Assembly: GCF_002240225.1 (NCBI RefSeq)
Contig: NZ_CP022584.1
Span: 868,001-932,000 of the forward strand
DNA length: 64,000 bases
DNA from: Paenibacillus physcomitrellae
GTDB taxonomy: Bacteria; Bacillota; Bacilli; Paenibacillales; Paenibacillaceae
Direction of reading: 5' to 3'
Part shown: one piece after another, positions 17,855 to 25,729 of the stretch
How positions within the stretch are numbered: position 1 is the first letter of the stretch
Layout: every line of letters starts with the position of its first letter
Translations under genes and position numbers: made by a program
The notes under the pieces: generated by a model
Told to the model about the DNA's origin: nothing
The model's database searches: none
Seen by the model: only the letters and a program-made list of their open reading frames with translations

Positions 17855-18401
17855 TAAGCACCATTCCCCCATATTCCAGCGGTGCTGCCGAAGAAGCAAA
17901 GTCCTCCCCGTAAAGAAACCGATTCAGAATGCTGGAAGCCCGCTTGCTCTGATCTTGGAGCCGGACGTCAAAATAATCTCCTGCGCTCAGGTAATAGACT
18001 CTGGACTCCAACTTAGAGTTTGCCGGTTCAATCGGGAACAGCTGCTCCATAATTTCATCCCCGAAATGAGCTTCTTCATGTACGCTGAATTTTCCAAGGA
18101 AAGTCGCAGCATCGGCAGCATCTTCATACTCAGGCTGATATTTCTTGTGGCGGTGCTCCATCTCCAGCTCAAACCCTTCCATCATTGTCCCCAGCTCTCC
18201 AGTAAACTCGTTATACATTGAGGGAGTAATGTAGCCTTTAGTTCGTACCGCATCAACAAATTGCGCAACGATCCGGTAGGCGTTCAATTGGGAAAGATCC
18301 TCCTGCCGCTTCGTATTCTGCAGCATAGGGAAGCCGTAAAGCAGCAGGACAGCCAGCAAGGCGGCTGTTATTTTGGATAACACATTAGACAATCCATTCA
18401 T
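17841..18401 (-). CDS. Membrane-anchored protein of the Tad-like operon, 186 aa
   Basis: Unknown family. It has an N-terminal hydrophobic helix (KITAALLAVLLLYGFPML, residues about 10-27). The exported domain that follows is strongly acidic and helical (TPSMYNEFTGELGTMMEGFELEMEHRHKKYQPEYEDAADAATF). One helix then a soluble domain resembles Tad minor pilins, but I cannot assign TadE or TadF by eye. GGGAGGGA lies directly before the ATG, so the real start may be the TTG three codons on, with better spacing. The stop region overlaps the start of the next gene by 14 bases, and the gap to the previous gene is 10 bases. Confidence 0.72.
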   Translation of the reverse strand: MNGLSNVLSKITAALLAVLLLYGFPMLQNTKRQEDLSQLNAYRIVAQFVDAVRTKGYITPSMYNEFTGELGTMMEGFELEMEHRHKKYQPEYEDAADAATFLGKFSVHEEAHFGDEIMEQLFPIEPANSKLESRVYYLSAGDYFDVRLQDQSKRASSILNRFLYGEDFASSAAPLEYGGMVLNEDY

Positions 18402-18411
18402 TCCCTCCCGC

Positions 18412-18825
18412 TCATTGTGCTGTAAAACTGATCTCTTTCACTTGATTTAGATCGTTGTATTCGAAAGCCGCCGTATATAATTGCTCCAGACGAATACCAT
18501 TTGCCGGCGCCGTCCATTCCGGATCGGAATACGGCTGAGGCTTAGGAAAAGTCATTCCGTTCACTGTAATCCTCACGTCCTCGCCTAAACTGTTTCTCCA
18601 CATATAGAGGACCTGAGCGCCGGTATATGCAAAAAGGGAAACCTCATCACGGTCTTCTTCCGAATGAACATAAATGTTTAAAGCCTGATTATAATTAACG
18701 GTACTGGACGCCTTAACCGCATTGTCGGATATTTCCACTCCCCGCAGCATGGCCGTACAGGCTGCTATAAACAGGCTTAGGCTAATCGCTGTCCAAAGCA
18801 GATGTTTGACAGAGCTGAACAGCAT
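18412..18825 (-). CDS. Small membrane-anchored protein of the Tad-like operon, 137 aa
   Basis: Unknown family. It has one N-terminal helix (LLWTAISLSLFIAACTAML, residues 9-27) and a short soluble domain predicted to be outside: NQALNIYVHSEEDRDEVSLF, YTGAQVLYMWRNSLGEDVRITVNG, then a proline-containing end (FPKPQPYSDPEWTAP). The beta-rich pattern and single N-terminal anchor fit a minor pilin-like subunit. It is separated by 5 bases from the gene before and 10 bases from the gene after. A cysteine inside the hydrophobic helix (AAC) is not a convincing lipobox because of its spacing and flanks. Confidence 0.7.
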   Translation of the reverse strand: MLFSSVKHLLWTAISLSLFIAACTAMLRGVEISDNAVKASSTVNYNQALNIYVHSEEDRDEVSLFAYTGAQVLYMWRNSLGEDVRITVNGMTFPKPQPYSDPEWTAPANGIRLEQLYTAAFEYNDLNQVKEISFTAQ

Positions 18826-18830
18826 GCCGT

Positions 18831-19316
18831 TTACCGGACCGATGTTTGGGTGAAAATAAGTCCGCGAACCACATTCGAGCTGTCCTTGACTACTTCTGCC
18901 TTAAATTTGCCGCTCGGATTCACGTATTCGCTGCTGGCTTCGTTCCAAGTGTTGCCGATATTCGCATTGCTTTCGGACGATACAGATCCATAGCTGGCGT
19001 TAGAAATATTCGAAACGTCAAGTACGGAGCCGTACCATTGACCGGCCATATTTTTACCGGTTTTCACCTCAATCCCGAATTGCACCTTGCCTTTGTATTT
19101 CCGAAGTGCATTGGTAACCTGTGAACCGCTGATCGTCGTTTCGTCATAAACGGTAAATGAGGCCTGAGCAAGCTCCGTTTGGATATCCGAGAAATTATTT
19201 TGAGCGGTTTTTGTTGCCTCCTGGGCGGAGATAAACAAAATAACAACGATCGTAATTAACGCGATGGTTAGGAAAATCCCAGCAGCCACCTTAAGTGCTG
19301 AAGATGCATTATTCAT
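18831..19316 (-). CDS. Pilin-like membrane-anchored protein, 161 aa
   Basis: Best candidate for a pilin-like subunit in the operon. A short polar N-terminus (MNNASSALKVAAG) is followed by a long hydrophobic helix (IFLTIALITIVVILFISAQEATK) that runs into an amphipathic segment (TKTAQNNFSDIQTELAQASF), the layout of Flp and type IV pilins. The rest is a Ser/Asn/Thr-rich domain with GIEVKTGKN, SVLDVSNISNASYGSVSSESNAN and a final GLIFTQTSVR. There is no clear G-x(4)-E-type processing motif. Proteins like this are sometimes labelled ABC permease because of the helix, which this sequence does not support. It lies immediately after the platform protein, where TadE-like genes usually lie. Confidence 0.72.
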   Translation of the reverse strand: MNNASSALKVAAGIFLTIALITIVVILFISAQEATKTAQNNFSDIQTELAQASFTVYDETTISGSQVTNALRKYKGKVQFGIEVKTGKNMAGQWYGSVLDVSNISNASYGSVSSESNANIGNTWNEASSEYVNPSGKFKAEVVKDSSNVVRGLIFTQTSVR

Positions 19317-19336
19317 GTTTTTTTACCTGCCTTTTC

Positions 19337-21406
19337 TTATAATTTTTGAATTTGTTCATAATAAACGGTCATTTGGCTAAAGCTCATCCAGATCAAAGGA
19401 ATAACCAAATACATAAATACAAGAGCGTACATAGGCGTAAATCCGATCGTTTTTCCGAGATTCGCTTTCATCTCCAGCGTCTTCTCATAATCCAGCTTTC
19501 GCTGCTCGAAGAAATACCCCATTTCACCATCAACGTCATCAAACGCCCGGTTGACTGGAATCTTGCTTACGGCCAGTACCAGCTTGTCCGCAAGTCTCTG
19601 GAATTCAGGCATCGACACATCCTGCTTCATTGCTTCAATAGCTTCCTCCGGCCCGTGTTCATAATGAAGCAGACATTTTTCGATCGGAGTTTTGAAAATA
19701 ACAGCAAAAGAATTCAGCCATTCCATAATCTCTTCAACGGAAATCCGGTTCATCTCTCGTAAAATGAAAATGAGCGTATAAAATTGATAAATTTCATGCT
19801 TCATTTCCATCCTGCGGATTCTCCGCTGGAACTGGAGCAGCCAATACGGCCCATAATAAGCGCAAACGGCCGCTCCAAGCGCCGCAAGAACCTCCCATCC
19901 CCTTAAAACCTCCGACTTCCACTGACCCAGCTTGCCGGCAATACGGTTCACGGAATCATTCAGCTGATCTTTGGTTAGAGGTACTTCCGTATGCTTGGAA
20001 ATGCTTCCAGCAATCTTTTCATACCCCGGATGTTTGATCATTCCCAATTCCTTCATAATTTCTTTATCAGTGGCTGCCTCGGCTGACAGTCTGGCCCTCT
20101 CCTGTTGATCCGGCGCTCCAAACAGCAGCTGAGTGGAATGGGCCCCGTTCAAGATATGCGTTCTAACGTTGGCATGCAGCACCAGAATCAAAGAGAACAC
20201 CACTACAAAAGCTCCTGCAAAATAAACCAACCGGCGGACATAAAACCATTCCACCCTCATTTTGCTGAAGGTATCTCTAAGCAGTTCTGCATTCCGGACA
20301 TAACTTTGAGATTTAGGATGGGGCAGGAAGGGCCGAATCAGCTTTCGGATGACTCTCCGCTCATAAAGCCGTTTCTCCCAGCTGGAAGCAAACTTCAAAG
20401 GACTGTACTCTTCTTCACTTTTTAATTTTTGCAGCAGCATGTAACAAATAAAAATAACCAGATAGATTACCATTTTTGTAAGCATGCCGTATTTGCCGGC
20501 ATAAAAATCGTCCATCAGCGGAAAATTGCCCCTTGCCCACCGCTCAATCGGCTTGGTGAAAAAGAGCGGCGCAATCGCAATGACGTGCAATCCCTTTAAT
20601 AGATAATCGAGTTTTGTCAGACGAAGCAGATCCAGATGAATTTCTTTGGCGAGTTCAGATAAAGCATTTAGAAATAGCGACCCGCCGCGGCTGACCTTGT
20701 CGCCATATTCCATGACCAAATAGGAAACTCCGGCAAATGTTTTTAGAAACCTTCCGGGATTCATTTCATAATAAACCTCCAGACTGCGCTCTGGTTCATG
20801 GGCGTTTAAAGCCTCATAGATACGGTAGCCGTGGGCAGAAATCTCCCTGCCGGCCTCCTCAGATGCCTCCCGGATCGCTTCATCCACCATACCGGAGCGG
20901 TGATAAGCATGACGGACGGCCGTAAACAAAGCATCAGTCTGCCCAAGCAGCCGGCGCTGAAGTTTGTTGGCATAAGCCTCCAGCAGCAGGCCGTTCATAA
21001 CCGCCGCTGTAATCAGCAAAGTCATGAGATAAACGGGATCCGGATTCATCAGAAATAAAATGATGATTCCGCTGCTAATTAGTCCAAGCAGCCCGTATAC
21101 CATCGCGGTTGTCCGCAGCCTGATCCGATATTCGTCCTGCTGCAGGCCTATACTCAGCCGGCTTCTAACCTTCAGCGTATATTGGCGAAGCAGCGGAATT
21201 TTCAGAAACAGCAGATAGGAACGCTGCAGCAGCAAATACAGGGCTGTTTTCCAGCGAAACTTCCCTTTGCCAGCGGGTGTTGCGCGGAGCGGAATATCGT
21301 TGTTCTTCCGCATAAGCTGGCCAAGGATGTTAACGGTGATAATGACCGCGGCAAATCCAGCCATACTCAGGCCAGACACCCAGTAAAGCAGTGTTTTAAG
21401 CTCCAA
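19337..21406 (-). CDS. TadB/TadC-like inner-membrane platform protein
   Basis: About 689 residues. I prefer the TTG start at 21406, which has GGGGGGAG just upstream and overlaps the ATPase gene by 11 bases; an ATG at 21442 is possible. It has several membrane helices: one near the N-terminus (LLYWVSGLSMAGFAAVIITVN), a group around ILFLMNP...LITAAVMNGLLLEA, another near VIYLVIFICYMLL, then VYFAGAFVVVFSLILVL, and a final pair ending YALVFMYLVIPLIWMSF. Two cytoplasmic helical regions (HAYHRSGMVDEAIREASEEAG and REMNRISVEEIMEWLNSFAV...) resemble the repeated type II secretion F domains. The size suggests TadB and TadC combined in one chain. It would work with the CpaF-like ATPase encoded directly upstream. 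Confidence 0.8.
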   Translation of the reverse strand: MELKTLLYWVSGLSMAGFAAVIITVNILGQLMRKNNDIPLRATPAGKGKFRWKTALYLLLQRSYLLFLKIPLLRQYTLKVRSRLSIGLQQDEYRIRLRTTAMVYGLLGLISSGIIILFLMNPDPVYLMTLLITAAVMNGLLLEAYANKLQRRLLGQTDALFTAVRHAYHRSGMVDEAIREASEEAGREISAHGYRIYEALNAHEPERSLEVYYEMNPGRFLKTFAGVSYLVMEYGDKVSRGGSLFLNALSELAKEIHLDLLRLTKLDYLLKGLHVIAIAPLFFTKPIERWARGNFPLMDDFYAGKYGMLTKMVIYLVIFICYMLLQKLKSEEEYSPLKFASSWEKRLYERRVIRKLIRPFLPHPKSQSYVRNAELLRDTFSKMRVEWFYVRRLVYFAGAFVVVFSLILVLHANVRTHILNGAHSTQLLFGAPDQQERARLSAEAATDKEIMKELGMIKHPGYEKIAGSISKHTEVPLTKDQLNDSVNRIAGKLGQWKSEVLRGWEVLAALGAAVCAYYGPYWLLQFQRRIRRMEMKHEIYQFYTLIFILREMNRISVEEIMEWLNSFAVIFKTPIEKCLLHYEHGPEEAIEAMKQDVSMPEFQRLADKLVLAVSKIPVNRAFDDVDGEMGYFFEQRKLDYEKTLEMKANLGKTIGFTPMYALVFMYLVIPLIWMSFSQMTVYYEQIQKL

Positions 21407-23222
21407 GCTGCTCCCCCCAGTGATCGGCCAGGAAACGGTCAAAACGAATCGCGTCTACCGGAACCATCTCCTTCTTCATTTCCTGCCAGGTCAACGCCGA
21501 AATCGCATCCTGCACTTTATATTTACCGTCAGTGTAGACCACAATATCTCTCGCTTCATATTGAGCCGACTGCCCCCATCGATCCGATTGAACAGAAACC
21601 GGCACACATTCCGTAATTCGTTCTATGTATCTGGTTCCATCCATGTTATGGCGCAAATGAACGTCAAAGTGAATGGCCCGGACTACCTGCTTCTCCGCCG
21701 TGAGCTCATCTCGAAACAAGCCGGCTTTAAGCAAGGAGTTGCGGAGCGAATGAATCAGATCCGCAAACGTTTTGGCATGATGGGTAAATACGGTGAACAA
21801 ACTGGCCACCTGCGACATTTGGATCATCCATGCGGCCACTTCATCCGTCGCCACTTCTCCAAGGATATTGACGGCACCGTCGGTCTTCTTCTGAAGATCC
21901 AGCCCCTGTTGGCCGGATATATGATCCGTTTCCCGGAAGGTCAGAATATTCCGTTTCGGATACAATCTGCGAAGATGAAGTTCGAAAGACATCTCCTGAA
22001 TACGCAGCGTATAGGAACCATAAATATATTTGATCATGGCCATCAGAAGCGTCGTTTTCCCCGCCCCTTGAGAACCTGTCACCGCAGTGATCCGGCCGCC
22101 TTTCATTAGAAATTGCAGCAGGGAAATTACCGTCTCCGCCCCTTCGCCCTTAATCAGCTGCTCCAGCGAAGCACTTCCGATATCAAATTTACGGACGAAG
22201 AAAGCCCAACTTTCGGCAAACGGCGGCCGAACCACCACAACTCTGGAGCCGTCCTTCATTTCATTCACTTTATAAGCTGAAGCTTCGGACAACTGGCCGG
22301 GCAGATTATATTTATAAATGTTTTGGCACACCCGCTTTAACTCTCCCTCAGAGCCAAAGGACAGGAAGGACAATCGGATCGATTTGCCTTTATAGAAAAT
22401 CCATACGCTGTCAAAATTCCGTTCTTTGCTGTCTTCCAGCCCGTGGCCTTCTTCCGGGCCATGTTCGAGAACCTGCTGCACCGCAGCGTCGCTGCCGGTA
22501 TAATCCGAACCGCTCACGCCACCGCTGACACCATCGATCCACTGATCTCTGATCTCATCCACGACTGAAAATCCTTTATACATCTGGTAGATCCGCTGAA
22601 CAATCAGATCCAGCTTCTCTTTCTCATCAAGCTCTCTGTATTCCATGAAGAAGATATGGTTAATCTCCTCTTCATCAATCTCATATCTGAGGTCCCCCTC
22701 GGAGGCCTCGTCCAATTTGGGTGAATCCAGCTGGTATTCCTCGATCATGACGGACAGTGCCTTGTTCCCATGCCGCTGCTTATACAGATATAACAAGATT
22801 TCAAATCTGTCCTGCACACTCAGCTTCTCGCGTTCATCAAAGGGGATCATACGATTGATCATCCCGGAAGATAGAGGATAGCCGGATTCCAGAACATGGG
22901 TTATGTAGTTCTTGACAAATAACTTGTCCCGCAGATCACCGGATATACAGCCCTTAAGCGCTTGTCTCAGTTCAGCCCGCTGATTCCGTTTTCGTTTGTA
23001 TTCCTCTTCGCTTAATCCATAATCATCGAGATGGTTGCGGCTTAGATCATGCAGTGACTCTTTGACGAAATTCAAGGCCTTTAGGATTTCATCCGTTTCC
23101 TTGGATCTGGCCGCGTACTCCTCATCTTGAAAGGCCTGTTGCTCAGTTCCTCTCCGGACGAACCAGATGCTTACTGAGCTTAAAAGCACAATGGCAAAGA
23201 TCATCCAACCCACATCAATCAT
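21396..23222 (-). CDS. CpaF/TadA-like secretion ATPase with N-terminal membrane anchor
   Basis: Predicted motor ATPase of the Tad-like system. The 608 residues open with a membrane helix (WMIFAIVLLSSVSIWFV, 6-22), unusual for CpaF, followed by a coiled-coil-like charged region. The ATPase core shows Walker A GSQGAGKT (383-390), an acidic strand RIQEMSFELHLRRLYPKRN matching the Asp/Glu box, Walker B-like ILGEVATDE (453-461), and a His box FTHHAKT (479-485). These line up in order with CpaF's GEVRG and TiHA motifs. A region of about 40 residues (227-268) is Gly/Ser and acidic. The start codon shares ATGA with the previous stop, and the end overlaps the platform gene, so the set is translationally coupled. 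Confidence 0.87.
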   Translation of the reverse strand: MIDVGWMIFAIVLLSSVSIWFVRRGTEQQAFQDEEYAARSKETDEILKALNFVKESLHDLSRNHLDDYGLSEEEYKRKRNQRAELRQALKGCISGDLRDKLFVKNYITHVLESGYPLSSGMINRMIPFDEREKLSVQDRFEILLYLYKQRHGNKALSVMIEEYQLDSPKLDEASEGDLRYEIDEEEINHIFFMEYRELDEKEKLDLIVQRIYQMYKGFSVVDEIRDQWIDGVSGGVSGSDYTGSDAAVQQVLEHGPEEGHGLEDSKERNFDSVWIFYKGKSIRLSFLSFGSEGELKRVCQNIYKYNLPGQLSEASAYKVNEMKDGSRVVVVRPPFAESWAFFVRKFDIGSASLEQLIKGEGAETVISLLQFLMKGGRITAVTGSQGAGKTTLLMAMIKYIYGSYTLRIQEMSFELHLRRLYPKRNILTFRETDHISGQQGLDLQKKTDGAVNILGEVATDEVAAWMIQMSQVASLFTVFTHHAKTFADLIHSLRNSLLKAGLFRDELTAEKQVVRAIHFDVHLRHNMDGTRYIERITECVPVSVQSDRWGQSAQYEARDIVVYTDGKYKVQDAISALTWQEMKKEMVPVDAIRFDRFLADHWGEQLGA

Positions 23223-24052
23223 GGCATCACCTCCTCCATTTCCACTTTCGAAAGCCCGCCCTCCATCCGCATTTCATCCAACCGGGCAGTCAGGTTGCGA
23301 ACAGCCGTCATGAAAGAGAAATTAGTCTGAGATTTCCTTAACGAACGCTGATTTCTGAGCATGAAAGCAAGGGCCTCCCCGTTATTCCAGGCATTCACAT
23401 AATCCGTACAATGGGGAACGCCAATAATAGGCATCGCACCTCCAAATAATCGTTTGACATTTTTGACACTTAGAACCGAACTTTCATCGTAAGGATAAAG
23501 CACAATAAGATGCCTTCTATCCCCTGGCTGGTTTGAAAGAACGCGGTGATAATAACGCTGCAGGACCCCTCTGTTCTGACGGAGCACCACGATCTGTCTA
23601 TCCTCTGGCTCAATGCCGCTTTGATGGAGCATCCATTCAGACCCTTGGATAAAGATACGGCTGTATTTCCCCGCAGCCTTCTGCCAAATTCGGCGGTATA
23701 TCAGTTCCTTTGCGGCCAAACCTTGCCTTGCCGGAAACCCATGCCCGGAGGCAAGATCCAGCTGTCCCTTCAGAAGAGGCAAAGTATAATCCGAAACGTT
23801 GTCGCCGCTTAGTCGGCCGCTTTCCGCCAAACGAAATAAGGCGTCCATTCCCTCTTCAGCAACGATTTGTTCCCGGTGCATATCTGATTTGCCGGGTGAC
23901 AGGAATCCCTGCTCGGCACCTTCTCCTTTGGAACCCAGGTGGACAAGTAGACTTGCGCCAAAACGGTTTAGTCCGGATTCCATGGCAGCTGCAGCGGCGA
24001 TTTCAGGCGCTCCGAACGAATTTTCTCCGTCATAGATTAGGAATTTGCCCAT
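23219..24052 (-). CDS. Probable TadZ/CpaE-like protein without a clear P-loop, 277 aa
   Basis: Cytoplasmic protein with no membrane segment. MGKFLIYDGENSFGAPEIAAAAAM occupies the place where a MinD/ParA protein would have its P-loop, but lacks GKT/GKS. A Rossmann-like pattern continues (LIYRRIWQKAAGKYSRIFIQGSEW, RQIVVLRQNRGVLQRYY, RHLIVLYPYDESSVLSVKNVKRLFGGAMPIIGVPHC). The VLYPYDESS...GVPH part is close in layout to the switch and base-binding segments of MinD-like ATPases. It overlaps the preceding gene by 16 bases and the ATPase gene by 4, so it belongs to the operon. TadZ/CpaE, which place the pilus at the pole, are my best guess. The call is inference from position and fold pattern. Confidence 0.65.
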   Translation of the reverse strand: MGKFLIYDGENSFGAPEIAAAAAMESGLNRFGASLLVHLGSKGEGAEQGFLSPGKSDMHREQIVAEEGMDALFRLAESGRLSGDNVSDYTLPLLKGQLDLASGHGFPARQGLAAKELIYRRIWQKAAGKYSRIFIQGSEWMLHQSGIEPEDRQIVVLRQNRGVLQRYYHRVLSNQPGDRRHLIVLYPYDESSVLSVKNVKRLFGGAMPIIGVPHCTDYVNAWNNGEALAFMLRNQRSLRKSQTNFSFMTAVRNLTARLDEMRMEGGLSKVEMEEVMP

Positions 24053-24762
24053 ACCTGCCTCCTTGCGCTGCTTCTGAACAAGCTTCGTGTCTTGACTATT
24101 CCGCTGCCCGCCATCCGGTCGGTCAGAGCTGTGATAGCTTTCTTATAACTACGCGACAGAGGTTTAATATGAAGAGCCCGGTTGTGTTCATTCTCCAGCT
24201 GAATCCCGTAATCCCGTTCATCCCAATGGACTTTGACCCCCTGCTCGTCCCATTTGACCGGCAGCTGCCGAATCATTTCTCTTATGTAAGATTCCTCAAT
24301 CAAGCTTTCGACGTAACGAATAAAGACGATCCCGGCGGAAATGTCCTGCAAAGCGGGATATTTCGAGAATAGAAGCTTGAACCACTCTACACTGCGCTCA
24401 ACAGCAAACCGTTCAAAGGCTGTCACCCAAACGATACCGGCGCTTGTTCTCCAGTCGGCCTCATCGCAAAACGTTAATTTTTCCAAATCATAAACTACAA
24501 AATCATAATCCTCGATTGTGCAGCCTTGGTCCTTTAAATAAACTTTTAGAGATTCTGCGGAAAAGAAACCACATGCCACATCAAAGCCGCAGTATTCGGT
24601 GATCGGTAATGATTGATCGGCTTGGCCGATCGAATAGCGGTAAATCTGCCGTTCCGTTCCATCTACCAGCAGCACTTTAGCACCCGCGGAAGCAAGAAGT
24701 CTGCATATATACAGCAGCAGATCGTGTTTATCACTTACCCCGGCATAAATCCAGCTTTTCAT
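24037..24762 (-). CDS. TadZ/CpaE-like degenerate P-loop protein, 241 aa
   Basis: Cytoplasmic protein with a MinD/ParA-like start: KSWIYAGVSDKHDLLLYICRLLASAGAKVLLVDGT. Strand, loop, helix and LLVDGT strand fit the family, but the loop SDKHDLL has lost the glycines and GKT of a deviant Walker A. Later strands read YDFVVYDLEKLTF and AGIVWVTAFERFAVERSVEWFKLL, in keeping with the same fold. The C-terminus is basic (SRSYKKAITAL, FRSSARRQVW). It follows the CpaB-like gene by 24 bases and overlaps the next gene by 16. In Tad systems this position is held by the localisation ATPase TadZ/CpaE. ATP binding is doubtful here. Confidence 0.68.
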   Translation of the reverse strand: MKSWIYAGVSDKHDLLLYICRLLASAGAKVLLVDGTERQIYRYSIGQADQSLPITEYCGFDVACGFFSAESLKVYLKDQGCTIEDYDFVVYDLEKLTFCDEADWRTSAGIVWVTAFERFAVERSVEWFKLLFSKYPALQDISAGIVFIRYVESLIEESYIREMIRQLPVKWDEQGVKVHWDERDYGIQLENEHNRALHIKPLSRSYKKAITALTDRMAGSGIVKTRSLFRSSARRQVWANS

Positions 24763-24786
24763 ACGTTATTTCCTTTCTTGTTAGAA

Positions 24787-25722
24787 TTAATTACCTGCCA
24801 GCTCTGTTTGAGGCGCATCCCATGGCGGCTCCGCCTCTTGATCCTCTTGCTGCAGGGAAGCCGCTGCAGTTGCTGCTGTTTCGGCTTGACTGCCTGCGAA
24901 GTTTAGGGCGTTTTGCTCGGACACGGTATTCAAGCTTTTCTCAAGTAAGTCTCTTGAAGCCTGCGATTTGAGATAAGTTTCCGCTTTGACCGCAATGTTC
25001 GGATCCCTGTCCAGCAGCTTCATTACCTGCTGATTAGCCGGGTAAGTCGGGATCGCCTTCTCCTGAAGCCCCGGTTCAACATAAGTGAGCGCGTAGATAG
25101 AGGCTTTGTGCAGGTAGGCGTCTACAATGGCGCTCGACAGCATCAAAATTTCGTGTTCATCCAGAGTAACCGTTAAGGTAGGTTTCTTAAGTTCATAAAC
25201 CATCTTTTTGGATAATAAAATATAGTCCTCCCCCGTTGGGAACTGGATCCGGATGTCTACCATATCTCCTTTGTTAAGGGAAATCGGCAGCTGGACAAAA
25301 CTCATTTCCCGGTTTCTTAAATCACCCGGAGTTGCCTCTTCCTGGAACAGTAGTGATTCGGTTATCAAGGTATTGGCATCAAGCTCTACCTTCGCTGTGC
25401 GACCTGCAATATTCTCGCTGGAAGCTATGAAATTGGCAGGTACAGAAGTTTTAGGAAGTTCTACGGGCACCAAATCATCCTGCTGAATCTTCTGACCTGC
25501 GGCGATTGCCCGACTGGGTACCCACCCCTTCATTAGCACGGCATTCGCTTCCTGTTTAAGACGCTCGACTTCAGCGCTGTATTGCTGCTGCAGCCTGCTT
25601 TTTTCCTTCGCTTGGCGCATTTCCGATTGAACGAACAGCCCGCTCAGAAGTAACGCGGAAACACAAACTCCCGCAGCAGCCCCGTATATGACGTGACGGG
25701 TTTTAGTTCTGATCCTGATCAA
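24787..25722 (-). CDS. CpaB/RcpC-like pilus assembly protein (SAF domain)
   Basis: 311 residues with one N-terminal membrane helix (VIYGAAAGVCVSALLLSGLFV, about 11-31). A short coiled-coil-like segment (MRQAKEKSRLQQQYSAEVERLKQEA) follows. The SAF-type domain starts around WVPSRAIAAGQKIQQDDLVPVELP, the typical CpaB signature 'v.v.a.di..G..i...dl....vp', followed by NIAGRTAKVELDANTLITESLL. The C-terminus is an Ala/Glu/Gln-rich, probably disordered tail. In Gram-negative Tad systems CpaB works with the outer-membrane secretin; no secretin is expected or seen here, so its partner must differ. Only 7 bases separate it from the kinase gene. Confidence 0.82.
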   Translation of the reverse strand: MIRIRTKTRHVIYGAAAGVCVSALLLSGLFVQSEMRQAKEKSRLQQQYSAEVERLKQEANAVLMKGWVPSRAIAAGQKIQQDDLVPVELPKTSVPANFIASSENIAGRTAKVELDANTLITESLLFQEEATPGDLRNREMSFVQLPISLNKGDMVDIRIQFPTGEDYILLSKKMVYELKKPTLTVTLDEHEILMLSSAIVDAYLHKASIYALTYVEPGLQEKAIPTYPANQQVMKLLDRDPNIAVKAETYLKSQASRDLLEKSLNTVSEQNALNFAGSQAETAATAAASLQQEDQEAEPPWDAPQTELAGN

Positions 25723-25729
25723 TTGACTC

